Shown in pieces: positions 1 through 4,994 of a stretch of 6,335 bases of DNA; the first letter of the stretch is position 1, and each line of letters begins with the position of its first letter. The position numbers and the translations under genes were made by a program. Under the pieces are notes generated by a model. The model had not been told where the DNA came from and ran no database searches. It saw only the letters and a list, made by a program, of their open reading frames with translations. This stretch comes from an uncultured Verrucomicrobiota bacterium (GTDB lineage Bacteria > Verrucomicrobiota > Kiritimatiellia > RFP12 > UBA3636), in NCBI GenBank assembly GCA_946612175.1, contig CAMOEO010000179.1:1-6335 (forward strand), given 5' to 3'.

Positions 1-302
1 GCCTCGGCCGCGGCCTCGCGGGCCTTGGCGGAGACGACGATCTTCACGACGCGCCAGCGCTTGCGGGCGCTGAGCGGGCGGGTCTCCTCGATGAGGACGA
101 CGTCGCCGACGCCGCACTCGTTGCGCTCGTCGTGCGTGGCGTACTTCTTGCCCACGGTGATCTGCTTGCCGTAGACCGGGTGGGCGTAGCGGCGCTCGAC
201 GAGCACGGAGACGGTCTTGTCGCCGCTCTTCTTCACGACGGTGCCGCGGCGCGACTTGCGGTGGCCGCGCGCGGGGGCCGCCTTCTTTTCTTCTTCGCTC
301 AT
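1..302 (-). CDS. rpsQ: 30S ribosomal protein S17, C-terminal end outside the window
   Basis: Primary 16S rRNA-binding protein of the small subunit with an OB-type fold, needed early in 30S assembly. About 100 residues are visible from the ATG at 302-300, and the frame is still open at the window edge. Family hallmarks are HPVYGKQITVGKKYATHDE (about residues 42-60) and NECGVGDVVLIEETRPLS (about residues 62-79), matching the conserved HP.YGK, HDE.N.CG.GD and RPLS core of S17. There is an extra basic N-terminal stretch of about 10 residues (MSEEEKKAAPARG) before the conserved RRGTVV strand, and an Ala/Glu-rich tail begins after VVKIV. The family is usually 80-90 residues, so little can be missing unless the tail is long. 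It starts one base after the L29 stop. An AGGAG at 317-313, inside the L29 coding end, serves as its ribosome binding site, suggesting coupled translation. Confidence 0.96.
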   Translation of the reverse strand, partial: MSEEEKKAAPARGHRKSRRGTVVKKSGDKTVSVLVERRYAHPVYGKQITVGKKYATHDERNECGVGDVVLIEETRPLSARKRWRVVKIVVSAKAREAAAE

Positions 303-303
303 G

Positions 304-510
304 TTACTTCTTCTCCTGCTGGAGCTCCCGCTCGCGCACGACGGTGAGCATGCGCGCCACGTCGCGGCGCAGGGTGCGCTGCTTGAGGGGGTTCTTGGCC
401 ACGTCGGCGGCGGTCTTCTTGACCTTCGCCTCGAGGATCTCGCGCCGGGCCTCCTTGACCTGGGCGAGGAGCTCCTCCGTGGGGGTTTCGCGAACTTGCT
501 TGATCTTCAT
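304..510 (-). CDS. rpmC: 50S ribosomal protein L29
   Basis: Small two-helix large-subunit protein that sits beside L23 at the polypeptide exit tunnel, where it contributes to the docking area for trigger factor and SRP. The 68-residue product is the usual family length. It starts MKIKQVRETPTEELLAQV, then has a charged helix (about residues 17-35, REILEAKVKKTAAD) and the typical NPLKQRTLRRDVARMLTVVRER helix (about residues 40-61). The ATG at 510-508 is preceded by AAGGAG at 523-518, whose first base is the last base of the L16 stop codon (TAAAGGAGT), so termination and initiation sites are fused. The gap to L16 is 12 bases and to S17 one base. The order L16-L29-S17 is the standard S10 operon order. 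Confidence 0.96.
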   Translation of the reverse strand: MKIKQVRETPTEELLAQVKEARREILEAKVKKTAADVAKNPLKQRTLRRDVARMLTVVRERELQQEKK

Positions 511-522
511 CGTCGGACTCCT

Positions 523-942
523 TTAGGCCTGCGTCTGGCGCGAGACCATGCGGGTGTGGACGCCGAGCTTGTTGGCGGCGAGGCGGAAGGCCTCGCGGGC
601 GAGGCTGTCGGGGACGCCGGCCAGCTCGAAGAGCATCGTGCCGGGCGCGACGACGGAGACCCAGAACTCGGGGTCGCCCTTGCCCTTGCCCATGCGGACG
701 CCGATCGGCTTCTTCGAGACGGGCTTGTCCGGGAAGACGCGGATCCAGAGCTTTCCGCGGCGCTTGAGGTGGCGGTTGATGCAGACGCGGCAAGCCTCGA
801 TCTGGATGGCGGTGATCCATCCGCGGTCGAGCGTCTTGAGGCCGTAGTCGCCCTGGGCGAGCTCGGTGTTCGTCTGCGCCAGTCCGGCGCGGGAGCCGCG
901 CTGGACCTTGCGGTGCTTGACGCGCTTAGGCATGAGAGGCAT
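523..942 (-). CDS. rplP: 50S ribosomal protein L16
   Basis: Large-subunit protein near the A-site tRNA elbow and the peptidyl transferase centre, added late in 50S assembly. The 139 residues fit the family length (about 136-144). Visible hallmarks are MPKRVKHRKVQRG at the N terminus, KLWIRVFPDKPVSKKP (about residues 64-79) and RMGKGKGDPEFWV (about residues 83-95). The last contains the arginine that is hydroxylated in E. coli L16; here it is conserved. The internal sequence RGWITAIQIEACR resembles PVC-group L16 as I recall it. The start at 942 is chosen because AAGGAGGG lies at 956-949, seven bases upstream; the second Met (codon 4, 933-931) is too far from it. The first 17 bases overlap the end of rpsC in another frame. 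Confidence 0.97.
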   Translation of the reverse strand: MPLMPKRVKHRKVQRGSRAGLAQTNTELAQGDYGLKTLDRGWITAIQIEACRVCINRHLKRRGKLWIRVFPDKPVSKKPIGVRMGKGKGDPEFWVSVVAPGTMLFELAGVPDSLAREAFRLAANKLGVHTRMVSRQTQA

Positions 943-1600
943 TGCGATCCCTCCTTCTGCTGTTCATGCGGGGCTGGTAGTTGTCGCCCTTGCAGATCCA
1001 GACCTTGACGCCGATCTTGCCGGCGGTGGTGTCGGCCTCGGCGAACCCGTATTCGATCTTCGCGCGGAGCGTGTGCAGGGGGACCTTGCCCTCCTTCATC
1101 CACTCGACGCGGCTGAGCTCGGCGCCGTTGATGCGGCCGCTGGCGAGCATCTTGATGCCGTCCACGCCCATCTCCATCGCCGTGCGCTGCGCGCGCTTCA
1201 TGGCGCGCTTGACGGTGATGCGGCGGACGATCTGGTCGGCGATGCTCTCGGCCACGAGCTGGGCGTTGGCGTCGGCGTCGCGGACCTCCGCGACCTCGAT
1301 GAACACCTCCTTGCCCGTGAGCTTGCCGAGCGCGGCGCGGAGGCGCTCGACCTCCTCGTTGCCCTTCCCCAGGACGATGCCCGGGCGGGCCGTCTGGATG
1401 TTGACGCGGACGCGGTTGGCGTAGCGCTCGATGCGGACGCCGGCGATGGCGCCCTCCTTGATCGACCGGGCCACGTGGTCGCGGATGCGGCAGTCCTCGG
1501 CGAGGTAGTCGCCGAAGGCGCGCTTGTCCGCGAACCAGCGGGAGCGCCAGTCGTGGTCGACTCCGACGCGGAACCCGATTGGATTGACTTTCTGTCCCAT
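926..1600 (-). CDS. rpsC: 30S ribosomal protein S3
   Basis: Small-subunit head protein that lines the mRNA entry tunnel and, with S4 and S5, provides the ribosome's mRNA helicase function. The 224 residues are within the normal range (about 206-240). The start MGQKVNPIGFRVG is the canonical S3 N terminus. A type II KH domain follows (about residues 40-107), with the RNA-binding loop reading ARPGIVLGKGNEEVERL. The C-terminal domain carries VKRAMKRA, in which K131, R132 and K135 occupy the positions of the E. coli helicase residues R131, R132 and K135, then SGRINGAELSRVEW and KVPLHTLRAKIEYGFAEADTT. The KH loop is GKGN where the family has GxxG (see findings). It starts five bases after the L22 stop with no recognisable Shine-Dalgarno. 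Its last codons overlap the L16 ribosome binding site and start. Confidence 0.97.
   Translation of the reverse strand: MGQKVNPIGFRVGVDHDWRSRWFADKRAFGDYLAEDCRIRDHVARSIKEGAIAGVRIERYANRVRVNIQTARPGIVLGKGNEEVERLRAALGKLTGKEVFIEVAEVRDADANAQLVAESIADQIVRRITVKRAMKRAQRTAMEMGVDGIKMLASGRINGAELSRVEWMKEGKVPLHTLRAKIEYGFAEADTTAGKIGVKVWICKGDNYQPRMNSRRRDRNASHA
943..960 (-). promoter_or_regulatory. rplP ribosome binding site inside the rpsC coding end
   Basis: The strongest Shine-Dalgarno sequence in the window, AAGGAGGG at 956-949, sits seven bases before the rplP ATG and lies wholly within rpsC, where it encodes part of the basic tail SRRRDRN. It decides the rplP start between two in-frame ATGs (942-940 and 933-931). 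The rpsC stop falls at 928-926, after both. Confidence 0.85.
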
Positions 1601-1605
1601 GGTGT

Positions 1606-1941
1606 TTACTTTTCGTCGGTGAGAACCACGGTGACGTGGCTCGTCTGTTTTTCGATCGGGCTGGCGCTGCCGCGGGCGCGGGGCCAGAAGCGGCGCATGC
1701 TGGGGCCCTCGTCGAACACGGCCTTGCGGACGCGGAGCGCGTCGGCGTCGAGGCCGAAGTTGTGCGAGGCGTTCGCGGCCGCGCTGCGGAGCGTGCGGCC
1801 GAGCAGGCCGGCCGCCTTGCGCGGGCTGAAGTCCACGATCCGGAGGGCGTCGGCCAGGGCCTTGCCCTGCACGGCGCGCGCCAGGTCGCGGCCCTTCGAG
1901 GCCGAGATGCGGGCGTTGCGGGTGATGGCTTTGACTTCCAT
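1606..1941 (-). CDS. rplV: 50S ribosomal protein L22
   Basis: Early-assembly large-subunit protein that binds several 23S rRNA domains; its long beta-hairpin lines the peptide exit tunnel at the constriction where macrolides bind. The 111 residues are the usual length. It begins MEVKAITRNARISASKGRDLARAV, matching the family's A..R..RIS..K.R pattern, followed by RKAAGLLGRTLRSAAANASHN (about residues 41-61). The hairpin reads MRRFWPRARGSASPIEKQTSHVTVVL (about residues 82-107), with the conserved R.RARG tip and TSHVTV strand. The ATG at 1941-1939 is preceded by GAGGAG at 1954-1949 in the 15-base gap after S19. Nothing unusual is seen in the hairpin region where macrolide-resistance changes are known in other species. 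Confidence 0.97.
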   Translation of the reverse strand: MEVKAITRNARISASKGRDLARAVQGKALADALRIVDFSPRKAAGLLGRTLRSAAANASHNFGLDADALRVRKAVFDEGPSMRRFWPRARGSASPIEKQTSHVTVVLTDEK

Positions 1942-1956
1942 TTCCTCTCTCCTCGG

Positions 1957-2235
1957 TTACTTGGTGGCCTTGTCCGTCGTCGCGCCGTGCTTCTTGAACG
2001 TGCGCGTGGGGGCGAACTCGCCGAGGCGGTGGCCGACCATGTTCTCGGTGATGAAGATCGGGAGGAACGTCTTCCCGTTGTGGATCGAGAAGGTCAGTCC
2101 GACGAAGTCGGGCGTGATCATCGAGCGGCGCGACCAGGTCTTGATCGGCTGCTTGCGCGCCGCCTTGTTCATCGCCTCGACCTTCCGGAGGAGGCTATCC
2201 TCCACGTAGGGGCCTTTCTTGAGTGAGCGTGGCAT
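1957..2235 (-). CDS. rpsS: 30S ribosomal protein S19
   Basis: Small-subunit head protein that pairs with S13 and contacts the A-site finger and tRNA region. The 92 residues equal the typical family length. The whole sequence is canonical: MPRSLKKGPYVEDSLLRKV (residues 1-19), KTWSRRSMITPDFVGLTFSI (about 33-52), HNGKTFLPIFITENMVGHRL (about 52-71), then GEFAPTRTFKKHG, which is the conserved C-terminal RNA-binding segment. It starts six bases after the L2 stop. The bases just upstream read AAAGTAAACCACC, with no Shine-Dalgarno match, so initiation probably depends on ribosomes that have just finished rplB. The same arrangement appears before rpsC. Confidence 0.98.
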   Translation of the reverse strand: MPRSLKKGPYVEDSLLRKVEAMNKAARKQPIKTWSRRSMITPDFVGLTFSIHNGKTFLPIFITENMVGHRLGEFAPTRTFKKHGATTDKATK

Positions 2236-2241
2236 GGTGGT

Positions 2242-3066
2242 TTACTTTCTGCGCTTGAGGATGACGCGGTCGGAGGCCTTGCGCGGCTTGCGGGTCTTCC
2301 CGCCCTTCGCCAGCTTGCCCCACGGGGAGACGGCGGGTCCGCCGCCGGAGGTGCGGCCTTCGCCGCCGCCCATCGGGTGGTCGACCGGGTTCATGGCGAC
2401 GCCGCGGACGGTCGGGCGGATGCCCAGCCAGCGCTTGCGGCCGGCCTTGCCGAGCAGGATGCCCTCGGCCTCGCCGTTGCCGACGACGCCGACGGTGGCG
2501 CGGCAGCCCGCGAGGAACTTGCGCTCCTCCCCCGACGGCATGCGGAGCGTGACCCAGCCGCCGTCGCGGCTCATCACGGTCGCGCCGGAGCCGGCGGTGC
2601 GGACGACCTTGGCGCCGCGGCCGGGGACGAGCTCGACGTTGTGGACGAAGAGGCCCAGCGGGATCCGCCCCAGCGGGAGGCAGTTGCCCAGCGCGGGCTC
2701 CGCGGTCTCGGAGGCGACGACCTTCGCGCCGACCTTCAGCCCCTCGGGGCAGAGGATGTAGCGCTTCTCGCCGTCCTCGTACCGGAGCAGCGCGAGGTAC
2801 GCGGTGCGGTTGGGATCGTACTCGATCGCGATCACCTCCGCGACGGCGTCGAGGCGCTCGCGGCGGTAGTCGACGAGGCGGTAGCGCCGCTTGGCGCCGC
2901 CGCCGCGGTGGCGGATCGAGATGCGGCCGGAGCTGTCGCGCCCGGCCTTCTGCTTGCGGGGGGCCGTCAGCTTGCGCTCGGGCCTGTCCTTCGTCACTTC
3001 GGAGAAGGTGGAGCCCGTCGCGGTGCGGCGGCTCGGCGTGTAGGGCTTGTAGGACTTGATGGCCAT
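2242..3066 (-). CDS. rplB: 50S ribosomal protein L2
   Basis: Highly conserved large-subunit protein at the subunit interface, required for subunit association and for tRNA binding and peptide bond formation. The 274 residues match the family length (about 273-278). The N-terminal part has MAIKSYKPYTPSRR and the OB-fold region with GRISIRHRGGGAKRRYRLVD (about residues 47-66). The SH3-like region carries EYDPNRTAYLALL and DGEKRYILCPEGL. The C-terminal hallmark is RPTVRGVAMNPVDHPMGGGEG (about residues 217-237), with His230 at the place of the universally conserved H229 of E. coli. The residue after DHP is Met where many bacteria have His. The start at 3066 has AGGAG at 3078-3074, overlapping the L23 TAG stop. 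Confidence 0.98.
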   Translation of the reverse strand: MAIKSYKPYTPSRRTATGSTFSEVTKDRPERKLTAPRKQKAGRDSSGRISIRHRGGGAKRRYRLVDYRRERLDAVAEVIAIEYDPNRTAYLALLRYEDGEKRYILCPEGLKVGAKVVASETAEPALGNCLPLGRIPLGLFVHNVELVPGRGAKVVRTAGSGATVMSRDGGWVTLRMPSGEERKFLAGCRATVGVVGNGEAEGILLGKAGRKRWLGIRPTVRGVAMNPVDHPMGGGEGRTSGGGPAVSPWGKLAKGGKTRKPRKASDRVILKRRK

Positions 3067-3076
3067 GTTGCGTCTC

Positions 3077-3361
3077 CTAGAGCAGGTCGATCTTGTCGCC
3101 CGGCTTGAGGGTGACGATCGCGCGCTTCCAGTCGGGGGCCTGCACGACGCGGCGGTTGCGCAGCGTCCGCTTCTTGCCCTCGTAGTTCTGCGTGTTGACC
3201 GAGAGGACGGTCACGTTGAAGAAGTCCTCGACGGCCTTCTTGATCTCGGCCTTGTTGGCCGCGCGGTCCACGCGGACCATGTAGCGGTTCTGCTTCTCCT
3301 GGAGGGCGGCGCCCTTCTCGGTCTGCATCACCGACTTGAGGATTTCGCTGGGGTGCTTCAT
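3077..3361 (-). CDS. rplW: 50S ribosomal protein L23
   Basis: Large-subunit protein at the exit-tunnel mouth, the main docking site for trigger factor and SRP. The 94 residues match the family (about 90-100). The N terminus MKHPSEILKSVMQTEKG contains the family's helix and the T.K segment. YMVRVDRAANKAEIKKAVEDFF (about residues 27-48) is the core helix with the conserved N.K.EIK..VE..F pattern. VLSVNTQNYEGKKR followed by the basic RNRRVVQAPDWKRAIVTL is the extended RNA-binding loop and last strand. The frame is open far upstream, but the start is fixed by an ATG at 3361-3359 with AAGGAG at 3375-3370. It overlaps the L4 stop as ATGA (four bases), the classic layout for coupled translation. Confidence 0.96.
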   Translation of the reverse strand: MKHPSEILKSVMQTEKGAALQEKQNRYMVRVDRAANKAEIKKAVEDFFNVTVLSVNTQNYEGKKRTLRNRRVVQAPDWKRAIVTLKPGDKIDLL

Positions 3362-4005
3362 GCGACGGTCTCCTTCTTTCCGGCGTCCGCGAGGCGGGCG
3401 GCCAGGTCCTCCCACGCCGGACGGGCGACGAGCACCTTGGCGTGGAGCATCATCTGGTAGGCGCTGGCGCCGCGGGCGGTGGCGACCTCCACGGAGGGGA
3501 GGTTGCGCGAGGCGCGCGTGAGCGCCTCGTCCGCGGCCTTCACGACGAGCAGCGCGTTCTCCGCGCCGAGCCCCTTGAGGGCCTTCGCGAGCTCCTTCGT
3601 CTTCGGGGCCGAGAGGGCGAAGTCCTCGACGACCACCAGCGTCCCGTCCGCGATGCGGTCGGAGACGATCCGGCGGAACGCGAGGCGCGCCACCTTCTTG
3701 TTCACCTTCACCGACCAGTCGCGGGGCTTGGGCCCGAAGGCCACGCCGCCGCCGCGCCACACGGGCGACTGCTTGAGGCCGGCGCGCGCGCGGCCGGTGC
3801 CCTTCTGCTTCCAGGGCTTGCGGTTGGAGCCGTTCACCTCGCCCTTGCTCAGGGTCGAGGCCGTGCCGGCGCGGTAGTACGCCTGGCGGGCGACGATGGT
3901 GTCGCGCACCGCCTGCTCGCCGCGGTCGAGGACGAGCGCCTCGTCCGCGAGCTCGACGGCTCCCTTTTCCTGGCCGTCGAGGCCAAACATCTTGATCGTA
4001 GCCAT
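3358..4005 (-). CDS. rplD: 50S ribosomal protein L4 (L4/L1e family)
   Basis: Early-assembly large-subunit protein whose extended loop reaches the exit-tunnel constriction opposite L22. In E. coli it also represses its own S10 operon through an mRNA leader. The 215 residues are of normal length (about 200-215). The hallmark loop runs from about residue 45 to 95: RAGTASTLSKGEVNGSNRKP, then WKQKGTGRARAG, SPVWRGGGVAFGPKPRDW and KVNKK. The C-terminal Rossmann-like part follows, with LVVVEDFAL, ENALLVVK and SVEVATARGASAYQMM. It starts four bases after the L3 stop with only a weak AAGG upstream. Its stop overlaps the L23 start. No S10-type leader exists upstream of rpsJ here, so E. coli-style L4 autoregulation is not visible in this window. 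Confidence 0.96.
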   Translation of the reverse strand: MATIKMFGLDGQEKGAVELADEALVLDRGEQAVRDTIVARQAYYRAGTASTLSKGEVNGSNRKPWKQKGTGRARAGLKQSPVWRGGGVAFGPKPRDWSVKVNKKVARLAFRRIVSDRIADGTLVVVEDFALSAPKTKELAKALKGLGAENALLVVKAADEALTRASRNLPSVEVATARGASAYQMMLHAKVLVARPAWEDLAARLADAGKKETVA

Positions 4006-4009
4006 TTCG

Positions 4010-4642
4010 TTACGCCTTCTTGACCGCCTTGCGGATGATGACCATCGAGCCGTTCGGTCCGGGGACGGCGCCGCGGACGAGGAGAAGGTTCTTCTCCGCG
4101 CGGACCTGCTCGAGCTTCAGGTTCTGGACGGTGCAGCGGCGGTTGCCGGTGTCGCCCGCCATGGGGTGGCCCTTCTCGGTCGCGCCCGGGGTCTGGCGCA
4201 TGCCGATGGAGCCGGGGCGCCGCTTCACGTGGCCGCCGTGGGTGTGCGGGCCGCCGGCGAAGCCGTGGCGGCGCATGACGCCCATGAAGCCCTTGCCCTT
4301 GCTCACGCCGATCACGTCGACGAAGGCCACGCCCTCGAAGACGTCCTTGGCCGTGTAGACCTTTCCGGCCTCGACGGCCTCGCCCTCGTCGGCCGCGAAC
4401 TCGCGCAGCACGCGCACCGCGGCGACGCCGGCCTTCTTCGCGTGGCCGACCTCGGCCTTCGAGAGGCGCGACTCCTTCTGCGGGCCCCAGCCGAGCTGCA
4501 CGGCCGCGTAGCCGTCCTTCTCGACCGTCTTGACCTGCACGACGGGGCACGGACCCGCCTCGAGGACCGTCACCGGGACGCGGACGCCGTCCTTGTCCCA
4601 GACCTGGGTCATCCCGATCTTCTTTCCAATCAAGCCTTGCAT
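4010..4642 (-). CDS. rplC: 50S ribosomal protein L3
   Basis: One of the two initiator proteins of 50S assembly; it binds the 3' region of 23S rRNA and its long loop approaches the peptidyl transferase centre. The 210 residues fit the family (about 205-215). It begins MQGLIGKKIGMTQVWDKDG, the standard L3 start. The hallmark central section reads SKGKGFMGVMRRHGFAGGP (about residues 114-132), then THGGHVKRRPGSIGMRQTPG, followed by KGHPMAGDTGNRRCTVQNL and LLLVRGAVPGPNGSMVIIRKA. Gln150 in the QTPG sequence corresponds to the Gln that PrmB methylates in E. coli L3. The start at 4642 has AAGGAG at 4654-4649 overlapping the S10 TAA stop, with a 10-base intergenic gap. Confidence 0.97.
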   Translation of the reverse strand: MQGLIGKKIGMTQVWDKDGVRVPVTVLEAGPCPVVQVKTVEKDGYAAVQLGWGPQKESRLSKAEVGHAKKAGVAAVRVLREFAADEGEAVEAGKVYTAKDVFEGVAFVDVIGVSKGKGFMGVMRRHGFAGGPHTHGGHVKRRPGSIGMRQTPGATEKGHPMAGDTGNRRCTVQNLKLEQVRAEKNLLLVRGAVPGPNGSMVIIRKAVKKA

Positions 4643-4652
4643 GGGATGCTCC

Positions 4653-4961
4653 TTACCTCTTGATGGTGATGTCCACGCCGGCCGGGAGGTTGAGCTTCTT
4701 GAGCTCCTCCACCGTCTTGGCCGTCGGGCCCACGATGTCCAGAATGCGCTTGTGCGTGCGCATTTCGAACTGGTCCATTGACTTCTTGTCCACGTGCGGG
4801 CTCCGGTTCACGGTGAACCGCTCGACGCGCGTGGGCAGCGGGATCGGGCCGACCACGTCGGCCTGGGTGTCCCGGGCCGTGTCGACGATCTCGCGGACGG
4901 CCTGGTCGAGGACCCTATGGTCGTAGGCCTGCATGCGGATTCTGATGCGTTGACTCTGCAT
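4653..4961 (-). CDS. rpsJ: 30S ribosomal protein S10 (NusE)
   Basis: Small-subunit head protein that also acts as the antitermination factor NusE by binding NusB and by bridging NusG to the ribosome. The 102 residues equal the family length. Hallmarks in order are RIRIRMQAYDHRVLDQAVREI (residues 5-25), GPIPLPTRVERFTVNRSPHV (about 38-57), DKKSMDQFEMRTHKRILDI (about 58-76), and the C-terminal LNLPAGVDITI. Met10 is a second in-frame ATG but lies inside the conserved first strand, so the first ATG is correct. It lies only 20 bases from the fusA stop. The sole Shine-Dalgarno-like sequence is AGGT at 4974-4971, nine bases upstream, which is supplied by the second copy of a 13-bp tandem duplication. 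Confidence 0.97.
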   Translation of the reverse strand: MQSQRIRIRMQAYDHRVLDQAVREIVDTARDTQADVVGPIPLPTRVERFTVNRSPHVDKKSMDQFEMRTHKRILDIVGPTAKTVEELKKLNLPAGVDITIKR

Positions 4962-4981
4962 TTCTGCGTTACCTGTTCAGT
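4962..4981 (-). promoter_or_regulatory. fusA-rpsJ junction with weak ribosome binding site
   Basis: This 20-base gap is the largest intergenic space in the window. On the coding strand it contains AGGT at 4974-4971, a partial match to the Shine-Dalgarno consensus, nine bases before the rpsJ ATG. There is no room for a promoter, a terminator or the folded S10 leader known from E. coli. The gap therefore suggests co-transcription of rpsJ with fusA. Whether AGGT is really used, or rpsJ is read by ribosomes continuing from fusA, cannot be told from the sequence. Confidence 0.5.
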
Positions 4982-4994
4982 TTACCTGTTCAGT
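4969..4994. repeat. Perfect 13-bp tandem duplication over the fusA stop codon
   Basis: Two perfect, directly adjacent copies of TTACCTGTTCAGT occupy 4969-4981 and 4982-4994. The flanking bases do not extend the match. On the coding strand each copy reads ACTGAACAGGTAA, which in fusA encodes the last residues Leu-Asn-Arg and the TAA stop. The copy at 4982-4994 is the one translated; the copy at 4969-4981 lies after the stop. It looks like a slippage-type duplication of the gene's 3' end. Confidence 0.93.

Noticed and set aside
866..2209. A long plus-strand open frame (447 codons) across rpsC and rplV, and similar long plus-strand frames such as 217-1008.
   Set aside because: They lie wholly antisense to unmistakable ribosomal protein genes, have low-complexity Ala/Arg/Leu/Asp-rich products typical of high-GC mirror frames, and match no family I know.
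3362..3760. Upstream extension of the L23 frame by more than 130 codons.
   Set aside because: The extension lies inside rplD in another frame and is Arg/Gly-rich. The ATG at 3361 with AAGGAG upstream gives an L23 of normal length.
4969..4994. The 13-bp duplication as an attachment site or mobile-element target duplication.
   Set aside because: The copies are adjacent with nothing between them, and no integrase, transposase or inverted repeat is nearby.
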